A stretch of DNA of 64,000 bases from Pelobates cultripes (lineage: Eukaryota; Chordata; Amphibia; Anura; Pelobatidae). The notes beneath the pieces are model-generated. The model did not search any database, had not been told where the DNA came from, and saw only the letters and a list, made by a program, of their open reading frames with translations. Of this stretch, positions 24,921 to 36,545 are shown in pieces (the stretch's first letter is position 1; every line of letters begins with the position of its first letter). A program made the position numbers and the translations under genes. The stretch covers positions 107,069,273-107,133,272 of the forward strand of contig OW240912.1 of assembly GCA_933207985.1 (NCBI GenBank), written 5' to 3'.

Positions 24921-27080
24921 ATGCCTGGTGACAAAGATATACCCTTCCCTCCTGGGTCTCTTATCACCAATTTAGGGTCTGTTAAAACACCCACAGGGGT
25001 ACCTGAGATTGGGGCGACTATCCCCGCTGATTTTGATCCTACTGCTGATATGCAGTACATGATTGACAACACCATGTCTCATGTTGTGACTAAGGCCCTC
25101 ACATCAGCCATGGGGCTGATGTCTGAATCTATCTCACAGACTATTACACATGCTCTACTTGGGGCACAGAAATCGGCCCAGCCGATCACTACCCAGGCTT
25201 TGCCTGCAATAGCCCCTTCACAACCTCACACTGGCCGCAAGGCCACTGCAAAAACAAAACACTCTTCAATCTCACAGATGGACAGCTACACACCTGTCAC
25301 AGATGGCGCGTCTAATATACCACCGCGCAAAAGAGCCACTAGCCGGGCAAAATCGGCTAGGTTATGGAAACGGGCAAAAGCCCAACTAGAATCTGAGTCA
25401 GATCTCAGCGAGATTGAAGAGGAGACCGGTATGGATTCGGAGGATCCATCAGATCCAGAGTCAGATGGTGTGGTCGAAGACCATGACCCCAGAGAGCATA
25501 TTACGCCTCCATCTGAATCGTATGACATGGAGCTTAAGGTCCCAGACGATGCAAACAGATTAGTTGACCCCTATGGGGAACCTATGTTCGACCCCGATGA
25601 CCTGCGTCATCCAAGGTCAGCGGACTGGTCCTCTTCGGCCCATGTGGCCCAATACGTTGCATCGCGGACTCGCAAACCTTTAAATAAGGCTACACGTAAC
25701 AAGCTGCGGGCAGAATGCCCACGTCCCAGTGTCCCTGACGAGGCCTGCAGAACACCTGCAGTTGACCCAAAAATCATTCAATTCCTGGGCAAGACTGGCT
25801 TGAAGCCTAATAAGGGCCTTGATTTCTCTCTGCGCAATTGCCAGGACAAGATATTAGATATATTGGGCCCGGCAACACAAATTTTTGATATGGTCGAAAG
25901 CGACCAAGAGTTAGATCGTTCCGCCATAAGTGGTTGGATACAAAGGGTGATTTGTCTGATTGGCAATGCCAACTGTGCGATGGCCACGGAGCGTCGCAAA
26001 GCGATTTTATTAAAGATAGAACCCAAACTGGTGAACATGGTTATAACCGAACCGGGCACCCAGGCCCGTGGTCTTCTGTTCGGAGACAATTTTGTCAAGG
26101 AGCTTGGCTCCTTTGTACATACTTTCACTGCCCTAGACAAGGCGCAATCGAACATGCGCAAGATTTTCCAACCTAAGGTTTTTGGTGGGGCCGGAAGAGC
26201 CAGGAGCCGTCTGTCCGGCCGTCTTAATAGGGGTTCATTCCGACAGAGCCGAGGCTCCTACAATGGACACGCCTCCTTCATGGAGCACCGCAACACCCCG
26301 GCCTTCTTCCCACAACGTGGGCGGCCATGGGTTGCTCGTGGAGCACGTGGCACCCGCCCAAGCAGACGACCTTATGGTAAGTCCTCTCATATTTCCTTCT
26401 TCCCTATGGGCAGTGGGGGGCAGACTCCGACATTTTTTCCATGCATGGTCACACATCTCATCAGATGCCTGGGTATTGAACACGGTAAGAGGGTACACCT
26501 TAGAGTTCATATCCCTCCCGGTGCAACTCTCCCCACCACGGGGAATGCTGTTTTCCCACCAAGACGCCTCCCTTGTAACCAAGGAGGTTTTGGAATTGGC
26601 ACACAAACGGGCCATCTTAGAGATCCCTATGACTACCCCAGGGTACGTGAGCAACCTATTCTTAGTTGCCAAAAAAGGCAGCGGCGTTCGCCCAGTGATC
26701 AACTTGAAACAACTCAACACTTTTGTTGCCTACAACCATTTCCAAATGGAGGGCATACACTGCCTCCGAGATCTTCTCCAGCCATTGGACTGGATGGTCA
26801 AGTTGGACCTGCAGGACGCCTATCTCACGATACCAATCGCACGTCACCACCAAGACTTCCTACAATTCATATGGCAAGGAAGGAAATGGTGATTCACCTG
26901 TCTCCCGTTCGGACTGTCCTCAGCCCCATGGTGCTTCACCAAACTCATGAAGCCCGTGGTGGCTCTACTTCGAAGTCGAGGGGTTCGTCTCATAATCTAC
27001 TTGGACGACATCCTCATCATGGGTCGTTCCAACCACATTCTCGAGACCCATCTGGCATGGACTCAGAATCTTTTGCATAA
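24921..27080 (+). CDS. DIRS gag-like protein
   Basis: The first ATG (24921) has A at -3; the frame is open upstream to 24894 but without an ATG. The full frame is 719 codons. The genuine gag probably ends near 26400-26500, where RT begins in another frame; the rest is overlap. Visible features: an acidic block rich in E, D and S (about residues 155-195), then a conserved-looking central region (VAQYVASRTRKPLNK to IFQPKVFGGAGRARSR, about residues 240-430) and an arginine/glycine-rich C-terminus (RLNRGSFRQSRGSYNG) suited to nucleic-acid binding. It would package the element RNA. No zinc knuckle is seen. It is unbroken in both copies. A 37-nt intron-like segment at 26377-26413 may end it. Confidence 0.75.
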   Translation: MPGDKDIPFPPGSLITNLGSVKTPTGVPEIGATIPADFDPTADMQYMIDNTMSHVVTKALTSAMGLMSESISQTITHALLGAQKSAQPITTQALPAIAPSQPHTGRKATAKTKHSSISQMDSYTPVTDGASNIPPRKRATSRAKSARLWKRAKAQLESESDLSEIEEETGMDSEDPSDPESDGVVEDHDPREHITPPSESYDMELKVPDDANRLVDPYGEPMFDPDDLRHPRSADWSSSAHVAQYVASRTRKPLNKATRNKLRAECPRPSVPDEACRTPAVDPKIIQFLGKTGLKPNKGLDFSLRNCQDKILDILGPATQIFDMVESDQELDRSAISGWIQRVICLIGNANCAMATERRKAILLKIEPKLVNMVITEPGTQARGLLFGDNFVKELGSFVHTFTALDKAQSNMRKIFQPKVFGGAGRARSRLSGRLNRGSFRQSRGSYNGHASFMEHRNTPAFFPQRGRPWVARGARGTRPSRRPYGKSSHISFFPMGSGGQTPTFFPCMVTHLIRCLGIEHGKRVHLRVHIPPGATLPTTGNAVFPPRRLPCNQGGFGIGTQTGHLRDPYDYPRVREQPILSCQKRQRRSPSDQLETTQHFCCLQPFPNGGHTLPPRSSPAIGLDGQVGPAGRLSHDTNRTSPPRLPTIHMARKEMVIHLSPVRTVLSPMVLHQTHEARGGSTSKSRGSSHNLLGRHPHHGSFQPHSRDPSGMDSESFA

Positions 27081-28416
27081 TTTGGGTTTCCTTATCAATT
27101 GGAAAAAATCCATCCTGACCCCTACACGGCACATAGAGTTTTTGGGCCTCGTAGTGGACTCTACTCTACAGACCCTACACTTACCGGCGGCGAAATTGAC
27201 CACCATAAAGAAGGAGATCAGACGCACTCTGACGACCCCCCTGATCTCCCTGAAACAATTGGCGAGAGTGATCGGCCTCTTGGCGGCCTCCATACAGGCC
27301 ATCTTCCCGGGCCCTCTACATTATCGAGCGCTACAGCGCCTGCAAGCCTCCCATTTGAGAGACGGGACCTCATATACGGACATGATCGCTCTGGACACAG
27401 AAGCAAAAACAGAACTCAGATGGTGGCTCTCCCATATGGACGCTTGGAATGGCCGAGCCATTTTCGGCACCGAACCAGACATAATAGAATCCGATGCGAG
27501 CTTGCACGGTTGGGGCGCACGCTGTGGCAATGTCTCTACCGGTGGCAGATGGTCCGAAGTGGAATCGACACTTCACATCAATTGCCTAGAACTCCTAGCC
27601 GGCTCTTTTGCAATCCGCAGTTTCTCACCGACTCAAGCCCGGTGTGCCATCCTTTTAAGGATGGACAATGTATCAGCAGTCCGTTATATAAATCACTTGG
27701 GTGGCACGAAATCGAAGGTCCTGGCGAATTTGGCACGAGACTTTTGGCAGTTTTGCCTGGCACAAGGCATTTCAGTCACAGCGGAATACCTTCCGGGCCT
27801 CTACAATACCGCGGCGGATTGGTACTCAAGGCACCTCAAAGATTCCAGCGACTGGCACCTGGAACCCAGGGTCTTCCAAGACATCCAGTCTCTATGGGGC
27901 CCTCTGGACAAGGACTTGTTCGCCTCCCGTTTGAACAATCAACTCCCCAGATTTTTCAGTTGGAAACCAGAACCGGCAGCACTGGCAACAGATGCCTTTA
28001 CCCAGGACTGGTCCTCCACAAGGAACTACGCGTTTCCTCCCTTTGCATTGATTCCCCGCTGCCTACTACAACTGCGGCGACAGACGGGAACGGCAGTGCT
28101 CGTGGCGCCATTATGGCCGTCACAACCGTGGTTTCCTTCCCTGTTGGAGATGGCGATAGACATACCCCGCACTCTCCCACATTCCGACTACCTACTTCGG
28201 GACCCGGACGGGTCCCCCCATCCCTTGATTCAACAAGAGTTGCTACACCTCACGGCGTGGCTGATTAACGGGAGCCCTACTCAATCGAAGGAATTTCGGA
28301 ATCGACTCTCCGACTTCTCGAGAGCGCATGGGCACCCGGCACTAGACAAGCTTATAAATTTGCTTGGCGCAAATGGTGCATGGAATGGAACTTGGATCCC
28401 ATATCGGCTCCTCTGA
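26263..28416 (+). pseudogene. DIRS reverse transcriptase / RNase H, in-frame TGA
   Basis: This frame is +1 to gag and overlaps it. The start is uncertain: ATGs occur at 26263 and 26374, and splicing or frameshifting from gag is possible. RT motifs: VGGRLRHFF entry, LVAKKGSGVRPVINLKQLN, KLDLQDAYLTIPI (first catalytic Asp), CLPFGLSSAPWCFTK, and YLDD (27001-27012). RNase H follows with D (IIESDAS), E (NCLELL), D (LLRMDN) and D (NTAADWYSR). A C-terminal region (DKDLFASRLNNQLPRFFSW, APLWPSQPWFP) is typical of DIRS polyproteins. A TGA at 26890-26892 interrupts the frame between QGRKW and FTCLPFGL, before the YLDD box. The frame is open on both sides, so this is a single nonsense change. It is shared with copy B. 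Confidence 0.92.
26377..26413 (+). other. Intron-like 37-nt segment at the gag-RT junction
   Basis: It begins GTAAGT after ATG, continues as a pyrimidine-rich tract and ends GGGCAG. Removing it would join the gag frame directly to the RT frame at VGGRLRHFF. It is much shorter than normal vertebrate introns and has no obvious branch point, so it may be coincidence. The identical segment is at 46870-46906. Confidence 0.35.
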
Positions 28417-29231
28417 CTTCGACCCTGCAATTCTTAACCTCCTTATTTGAAAGCGGCAAAGCATATCGCACGGTGAACCTCTACAGATCGGCCATTTCTA
28501 CCGCACACCAGGGCATCGATGGCGCACCGATAGGACGCCACCCACTAGTATGCTGACTCCTACGCGGCATTAGATTCGCAAGGCCTCCGCTGCCACGCTA
28601 TTCCGTACTGTGGGACATCTCCATCATCCTCCGCTTCCTCGAATCTTGGCCTGATAACGCAACACTATCTCTGAAACAACTGTCGGCGAAACTGGCCATG
28701 CTCCTATGTCTCATATCCTGCAAATGGGTCTCAGACGTTAGAGCCTTAGACGTCACCGCACGATCATACACTCCAGAAGGGGTCACTTTCGACATATCAC
28801 GGAGAACAAAAAGCTCAACAAAGAGGGTGACATATCCAGCTTTTCCTGACAAACCTCTCTTGTGTCCGGTTAAATGCCTACAAACCTATGAACTTCGCAC
28901 AAGGACGTTGCAGGACCCATCTAAACATGAACTCTTCATCTCCTTCCAGAAACCACACCTACCAGTGTCTACCACGACCCTGGCTCGCTGGGTCAAATGG
29001 ATCATGGCTACGGCAGGCATAGACACCTCCATATTTTCACCACACTCCATACGAGGAGCAATGGCTTCCAAAGCCTCTTCGATGGGTTGTCGCCTGGAAG
29101 ACATTCTAAAAGCAGCCGACTGGTCTTCAGAATCTACCTTCCGTGATTTTTACTTCAAACCTATACACCACTTTGCGGGAACGGTAGTTTCTCAGCTTTC
29201 AACCAGCATAATAGGAGCCTCCGTGTCTTAA
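28269..29231 (+). pseudogene. DIRS tyrosine recombinase, in-frame TGA
   Basis: This enzyme would integrate the circular element DNA at a short core site. The frame overlaps the end of RT by about 150 bases. Its N-terminal core-binding part runs from about 28300 (LLESAWAPGTRQAYKFAWRK). The catalytic domain holds the arginine in SDVRALD, then HSIR (His-x-x-Arg), W in AADWSS and the tyrosine in FRDFYF. A TGA at 28554-28556 follows GRHPLVC and breaks the frame ahead of the catalytic domain; from 28557 it is open to the TAA at 29229-29231. The 3' part alone (from the ATG at 28698) would lack the core-binding domain. The last codons overlap the internal complementary region. Confidence 0.92.
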
Positions 29232-29304
29232 TAAAATTCACGGATTTTACTATTACCATGACGTAAAGTCATGATTTTATTAATGACACGGAAGCGAGTA
29301 TTAT
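29211..29304 (+). repeat. DIRS internal complementary region
   Basis: 29211-29238 is the exact reverse complement of the left end including its AATTT. 29234-29304 is the reverse complement of the right end with one mismatch. The two overlap in one AAATT (29234-29238), so the region equals the sequence formed when both ends are joined in a circle. In the DIRS model it serves as template to complete the ends. Confidence 0.93.
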
Positions 29305-29694
29305 CCCTCCCTCCCACCCGACGACGGTGGAAGGATAGACGGAAGTTGGGTAAGTTGACCTACGGTAAGTCATTTACCATGTATATTTGTTACAGTTGTA
29401 ATCGCCAGATTGTTACATTACAGTTATACTTAGATAAAGGTAAGTCTTAGCTACGATCACTAATTGCCTATCTGGTCACCAACATTTATAGGTTACACAA
29501 CAATATTCCCTTGGATACAACACTGACCAAACTATCCTGAATACCTATGAATATGCATACACTCAGTTTTATGCTAAGATATTACCATATTTTTCCTCTT
29601 TTACAGCCTAATTTATCCCACATCTCCTGGGAAAACCATGTTCTATGCAGTTCAACGTTTGGTTGGATAATTTTACTTCTTCGGGATCGCAAAT
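29305..29694 (+). other. DIRS segment between internal complementary region and right repeat
   Basis: AT-rich, without a reading frame. It contains several GTAAGT-like motifs (29365, 29441) and a TTTTCCTCTTTTACAG acceptor-like tract ending at 29606. No function is assigned. Confidence 0.4.
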
Positions 29695-29932
29695 AAAGAG
29701 GAACAGGATTGGTTGACAGAGCCTATTATGCTGGAGAAGTGGATTCTGATTGGCTGTCCCTGTTACTGGGAAGAATACACCTGAGACTGTTAATGTTATC
29801 ATTGGTTATGTTTATAAAGTTTTTTTCTTTGCTGCTGAGGGAAATAAAGAAAGAGTGCAGCATAATACTCGCCTCCGTGTCATTAATAAAATCATGACTT
29901 TACGTCATGGTAATAGTAAAATCCGTGAATTT
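29695..29932 (+). repeat. DIRS right inverted repeat plus 40-base extension
   Basis: 29695-29890 is the inverse of the left repeat. The extra bases 29893-29932 are absent from the left end and contain CATGACTTTACGTCATG, a 6 bp hairpin, and end TCCGTGAATTT. This unequal arrangement is typical of DIRS elements. Confidence 0.9.
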
Positions 29933-32287
29933 AAGGCCAAAGTAGCCAAATTGGAAGAACAGCTGACTTAGGCTATTATTCCAGTTTATGGTATGGGGCT
30001 TTTCTAGTGAGTGTGCAGTAATGGCTGCCCAGTTTTAAAAAAAAATGAAGGTATGCCACTTCCTAGGGCCTGGTATTCAGGGGCACAGGGAGGTTTAAAA
30101 CCTCCCTTATAGTAATGAGGGAACGTTATTGAGCCCCATAGGGTTTTTTTTATTTATTTATTTTAAGCATCACATAGATAACCCTCACATTGCTGAGGGT
30201 TTTTAAACTATTTGCCAGGAACCAGTTAACTCTGCTAACAGGCAAATAGTATTTAAAATTATTCACTTGCAAAAATAATGCATGCAGGTGATTGCTGCAG
30301 ATTCATTAGGCCCAAATGAAGTCCGACCGTATTTGGCTATGGTAAATATGAGAATTGCCAAAGATGACAAAAAATGTGTCATACAAAATGTCCCCACCCC
30401 ACAGCTGTAAATTTATAGTGTGCCAGTAATACACCAACCCACTTCAGTAATCGTATGTAGTTCACTAAAGCAGAGAATGATTGGCTACAATACTCAATTA
30501 TTGTATTGTACAATATGGAAACATAATTCTGAAAAATGTGCATATTACATCATATTTGTAAAGCTCACTTTTGTATAACCAAAATGTCATTGTCCAGATT
30601 TATAATTTCAATGTCTTGTAGTTTCCCTCCTCGGATCTACCTTAATCAGACTATTATCTCAATCCCCTGAGTAGAAATTTGGAATATTTGGGTATAACCA
30701 GAGACAATGAATGAAGTCAGCTAAGTGTACACATTTAGAACAGTTTTCTGCATGTTACAGATCTATTTGGAATTGTAAAGTGAGTGTAATTAATGCATTT
30801 GGCAATTTGTAAGGGACATTCCCATGCATGTATCTTCAGGTAGGAACCTGATGTTCTGTAAGATTTTGCTTAAAATGAGTTTGGTTCATGTGATTGGGAG
30901 TTTTATATAAGTCTAACAACATTTATTGTGGGAGTCCTGCTTTAATAAGAGAAGTTGGTGAAGTGAGACAATGTCTAAGTCACAGGGTCGTTTGTCAAGG
31001 GTGTTGTTAAGGTCAGTGCCAGAGAGAAGGGGCAGGGTTTCTCTGATAGAGGGATTCGGTTGTAAGTAATTTACTGGGTGAAGGCTTTCACTGCCTGAAC
31101 TATAGGGTGGGGATTGGTAAGATGGAAACGTATATGTTGGGATCAATGTACTGTTTAATGAATGGATATCTAAATGTGGCCAGCTGTTCAAATATTCTTG
31201 CCATGGCATCCCCTTGAAGGGTTGATTGATCAAGGTGAAATAAAGAGGCATGCTCACTTTGAGATTTAGTTTTTGGTGGCCTTTCCACCATGCCTAAGAT
31301 ATAGTAAATGAACGAGGTTTTAACAAATCTACTAAGGAAGAGATGTCAGAGGTCTGTGTATAGCTAAGTGAACTTCCAGTATGAGAGCTCAATATAATTG
31401 TGTCAGTAGTGCTGTTTCTATGGCATAGCAATATATAGTTGCTAGATTGTATTCCTCAAAACTTGGGAAGATTACTCCCCCTAGAAAGGAAGCAAGATGC
31501 AACTGAAAGAGATTCACGATTGTGTCTGCTACCAGATTGAAGGATGCCTTTCAATACAATTTCAATCAACAATCAACTTTCATCTATACATTGTGCTAAC
31601 AGAAATGTTTATATTTCTCTAAAATCAAAGGTTAAAAACAGGCCTGTTCAGACTGTGTCGATCATCAGAAATAAGATGGTTATGCTCTACATATCTGCAA
31701 TGGGAAGTAGGGAGGAGGGGCAGGCTCTTTGTAAGAGCAGCAGCAGCAGCAGCACAGAGAGAAGAGAGAAATAATCGGAATGAATTATTGCAGCGGCTTG
31801 CAAGTTGTTTTTTTAACTGCTTTTCTTAATAGTTATAAAATACAAGGTGTAACGTAATCAGAGAAATAAAACAATTCTGATTAATTGCATTTGCCCAAAT
31901 GCAATAGACTGATATTTAGGATTTGAGTTAGTTTCATTGTGCCCATTTAAGGACAAAATAGAAAGACATATTGCATCACCTCTTCAGCTGTGTGTAAATG
32001 GCAAAAGTTTATTTTTTTCCTAGTTAAATTTGAAAATTAAGGCTGTGTGCTACATATTGCAAAAAAGATCTAATATGGACTGAATGGATTCACTGGGTTC
32101 AAAAGAAATGATAAAAATGTGTTCCCCTCATAGAGATGCCCTTGAAAATTTGTTTTCTCACCAATGAGAGAATCAAGGGTTTGACAACCAAATTAAAAAG
32201 AAGATGAAATGGAGTCCTGTTTTTTTTCCATGGTCCAAACTAAAGTGTGTGGAATTCAAATAGTTGTCTGTGACATTCACCACCGTG

Positions 32288-33041
32288 CAGGGGTGGATCC
32301 AGAACCTAATCTCATAATCACTGGTAGATTATTTAAAGGAACAATCGAGGCAAAATAAGCACTGCAGCCCTCAGTAGTGGTTATGGTGTATGGAGTGGCA
32401 CCCCCCACCAGAGTAAGTAATTAAACAGTTTAAGAATAGTTTGACAACCGTCAATTGTCTGGTGGGATAAGGTCTGTTGAAGGGGATAGGGGCAGTAGTG
32501 TGAGGGGTGCATTGTGTGTGAGGGGTGCATTGTGTGTGAGGGGTGCTGTGTGTGACTGTGCTGGGACTGGTAATGGACTGTATTGTGTGTGGGAGGGCAG
32601 ATGGGGGTAAATATATATATATATATATATCTATATATATATATATATGTAAATATATATATATATATTCATTTAAAAAATATTTATATATATATATTTA
32701 ATTAAATAAGTCATCTTTATATCCCCCCTCCCTTCTTATCTTTGCTCAAGGAGGGGGTACATTACAAGGCAAGCCCTGGTGGTCCTAGTAGTAAGTAAAC
32801 TCTAGCACACTGCTCCTGGGGCTAGAGTTCCCTCTCCCTCCCCTGCCGGCTGCCGCATTTCACTGCCAGTGAACTGGTGAGAGAGATATCCGATCTACCC
32901 TCTGGTCCCTGAAGGCGCACAGCAGGGACGGCTCTTGGAGAGAGCAAGGGAGAGGGAGAGCATCTGCGCTGTACTATTTTTTTAGAGGTGGTGGCAATTG
33001 CCCCATTGCTCCCCCCCGCCCCCCCCCCGGATCCACCACTG
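32288..33041. mobile_element. Non-autonomous hAT-like element, contig 2 copy
   Basis: The same element as 6766-7510 at the same position in the duplicated block. It is 9 bp longer, mostly through AT-run length. Confidence 0.8.
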
Positions 33042-36000
33042 CCTCCGTGTCTAAGTAAGGGACCTACAAAAAGTCCCAAGTCAAAAGTTTTAAAGTTCCT
33101 TTCCACATCACAACTAATGATCAAATCGTCTTGAGGATATGATGAGCCTGTGCCTCAATCTTGGAAAATGTATTTTGAGCCATGTTGAATAAGGAAATTG
33201 GTCTAAAGGAGGAGAGGAGCTCAGGACTGCGTTATGAGACTGATTTAAACTTTTAGGAGCAATCCATATTTTTATGAACAATATTGCTATAGAATTTGAT
33301 TAGATGAGGCATAACGGGAGCATATAATAATTTATAATATTCTGCCCCAAACCCATCGATATTTCCCTATTGAGATGGAGGAGATGTTCATTATCACTTC
33401 CTGTTCAGTAATGAGTGAAACCATTACCACTCTTTCTTGTGAGATAAGCCTGGGAATCCCAGCAAATTGAAAAAGCTCCATATTGGGCCACATTTGTCCA
33501 CATTTGTCCAGCTCCACTGCATAAATGGATTGTACATATTTTTTTTTAATAAAAAATAAAACAACAAAACAAACAAACCTTGAAAACTCATTGGGCCAGA
33601 AACTATACTTCAATCAAGAGTTTTAAGTTTAAGAACTGAGAGATAATTTCGATCTGATTAGATTATCTAGTACCGGTTTGTTTGCTGCCCAGAATATAAA
33701 ATATGCTATGTTGGCATTTTAAGGAGACTTGGATTCTTGAGAGACTTGCAATATGTGGTGTGGGATTAGCACTATGTGCTCTACAACTAATTTATTTGTG
33801 AAGGTGACAATTGCAATAATGTGTCTGCATAACACTGGTTTGAAGGCTGTGCAAGGTAGTTAAATATAATCTCAATGGGATGTATTTGTGCACAAATTAT
33901 TTTCAGCTGGTAGAAATTAATCAAATTCTTTTTAATTTATACCCAAAATGTATTTCGCGATATAGTCAAATTAATTAAATTTGTTCGTACCAGCTTTGTG
34001 CACAGGTCTAGTATATTGTCATATATATAATTAGGGCAACTGCTTTCTAGATTTGAACAAAATGTTAAATGAGCAGAATTAGAAGGGAATATCCTGTTCT
34101 AGTTAATTGGAATCAAAGTAGCCAGTTAAAGTAGTCAGAGGTCACATCAAGAGTAGGATGTCCCAATAATAAAATGCTATGAAATTTAGCTTGGACAAGT
34201 TGTGCCCACCAGCAACGGTAACAGCATTCTATGAGGGTTCATACTCTATACATTTATGGAAGCTCTATGTTCTACCATAGAAGTCAAGTTTAATACATGG
34301 TTCAAAAGGTATTTGCAGGCATGAGAGTCATCAATCAGATGAGCCATTCAGAGTAGATTTAGAAAAGCCTCTGGATCCTGGAGATGCCGTAGGGGAATGA
34401 CCTTGATCTTCAAGAATACCCAAGGCCTCAGCATGAGATTCTAAACTCCCTGTAATCTACTAGTAAACTACCTGTAATCTGGCAGGGTAGAAGATTATAA
34501 ACGTGTATTTCACATTTATCATGAGTGGCAGCAAAGTTTAGGGCTGTGGGCAGGGCCTTTAATAGATTTTGGCAAGCCTATCTTCTTGAGGTTATTCCTC
34601 CTACTTTTCTTCTCAAGATCTTGCCAATGTGAGATGTTGAGCCTGAGCAGAAAGTTGGGTGAAAACAGATTTGACAGTCATGGTTAAAATACAAGTGGAG
34701 AAAATACATTAATAATTTCTTGAGTGTGGACACTTAACTCGGCAGTCTTTTATCACTGAGAAGCTGCAAAACCAGTTGGTGAGTCAACATGGTCCTTGAG
34801 TTGCCCTGAATGGACAAAGGAGGATGTGTCATTACCCGTAGAAAACAGTTGAGTCATCTTGGATTCTTATTACAATGAAAAAAGACAAAGTTCACAATAT
34901 AGAACAGTATTCAGTTGATGACATTTTTTTGAACAGAATAATTCCCAACAGAATTAGTGCAAGCATCAGGCTAAATTGTTAAAAGATCATTCTAGGTAAC
35001 GGAACCACTACAGTCTCAAGACGCCATCCCATTATAGATATTTTTTCCTGTTTCTTTTAATGTATATTGTTTTTTTACAACATGTGTATTGCACTATACA
35101 AACTTACAAAATCAATATAATTGTCAATGTAAAAAAGAAGCTGCATAGGAATAAACTTAGAAAAAATATATATTTCAAAGAGGGTGTACTTTCTTTTCCA
35201 CATGACTGTACATACTACTCACACGTGCTTACACTACCTCAGACTCAGATGTGATATTGTGACACACATGTTGTTGACTGTACCCCCTGGGCAGGTATTA
35301 TACAGTGGATAGGCTAAATGCATCACAGATACACAGAGCAACTGGATCCTCCCTGTCCACCTTTTCTCAATTTCAGACCTACCAAACTTAGCAAACTTAG
35401 CACATGCATTCACACTGACCAACACTTACTCTGATGTTTAAACACAAATTCATACATATTCCTTTACACTATATGCACACGTACAAGTGCATTCAATAAT
35501 TTTATCACTGAACTGGGAATTCTGAAGAAATGGCAAGTGAACTGCATACTCTAGGCTGAATTAGTGGCATTTGAAAAATGTATAACTGCTACTTTTTTTC
35601 ATCTATATATTTTGGGCCAGAATTGTCAGTTCCATGTCAGTTCTCCTTAAGGCTGAACAACTATTGGGTTGAAATTCATTGAAAACTGACTACTAGGTTA
35701 AAATAACCAAATTGTATATATAGTAGAATTGGAGAATTATAAACATTTTCTTCTTTTTTTATCCAAATTATTGCAATTTGTATTTCGTTTTACTAAAATT
35801 AATTCTTCTGCCCCTGAAAAACCAGTACACCCTCGAATGTAGCCTACATTTAAAGCAGCACAATTGGTCTTTCTGTATAAAACGTAACTTTTGCCAGAAT
35901 CCAGAGTTTAAATCACATTGAGGGAGTGTACAGTGATGATAAAATGCCAGAAATCAGGGAGCTTAATGTCCTTCACGCCTGAAGAGGAGCCTATTCATGA

Positions 36001-36047
36001 CCAGTCATGGATGACATACGGCAAATGGACATATAAACGTATACATC

Positions 36048-36545
36048 TTAAAGGACCACTCTAGGCACCCAGACCACTTCAGCTTAATGAAGTGGTCTGG
36101 GTGCCAGGTCCTTCTAGGGTTAACCCATTTTTTCATAATTATAGCGGTTTCAGAGAAACTGCTATAATTATGAATGGGTTAAGCCTTCCCCCTAATCCTC
36201 TAGTGGCTGTCTCATTGACAGCCACTAGAGGCGCTTGCGTGCTTCTCACTGTGATTTTTCACAGTGAGAGCACGCAAGCGTCCATAGGAAAGCATTGTAA
36301 ATGCTTTCCTATGCGACGAGCTGAATCTTGTAGCGCGGCTGTACTGCTGGCGTGTACGCGTCCTTTGGCCGAGCAGGCGAGGAGAGAGGAGGAGAGCTCT
36401 CCATGGCGCTGGAAAAGGTAAGTTATTACCCCTTTCCCCCTTCCAGAGCCGGGCGGGAGGGGGACCCTGAGGGTGGGGGCACCCTCAGGGCACTATAGTG
36501 CCAGGAAAACGAGTATGTTTTCCTGGCACTATAGTGGTCCTTTAA
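36048..36545. mobile_element. TTAA-flanked miniature element made of serial hairpins
   Basis: 490 bp between two TTAA copies (36048-36051, 36542-36545). It is absent from contigs 1 and 3, where a single TTAA remains (10516-10519; 56530-56533). Ends: AGGACCACTCTAG on the left and its near-inverse CTATAGTGGTCCT on the right. Seven hairpins follow one another: 36064-36105 (18 bp stem), 36122-36180 (bulged), 36197-36231 (15 bp), 36232-36280 (11+8 bp), 36284-36312 (13 bp), 36465-36490 (11 bp) and 36491-36536 (20 bp). There is no transposase. TTAA duplication suggests piggyBac-type mobilisation. Confidence 0.88.

Larger units (their letters stand above)
24013..29932 (+). mobile_element. DIRS-type retrotransposon, copy A (5.92 kb)
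   Basis: Order: left inverted repeat, leader, gag, RT, RNase H, C-terminal region, tyrosine recombinase, internal complementary region, right inverted repeat with a 40-base extension. DIRS elements copy through RNA and integrate a circular DNA by site-specific recombination instead of with a DDE integrase. Ends are defined by comparison with the empty site at 4407. AATTT is present once in the empty site and at both junctions here. Two internal TGA codons make this copy unlikely to be autonomous. Confidence 0.95.

Noticed and set aside
27099..28268. 389-codon plus-strand frame inside the DIRS RT/RNase H (also 47592-48761)
   Set aside because: It lies in another frame under a recognisable RT/RNase H and shows no domain; it is a shadow of GC-rich coding sequence.
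36092..36421. 109-codon frame in the TTAA element
   Set aside because: It spans inverted hairpin arms and has no transposase motif.
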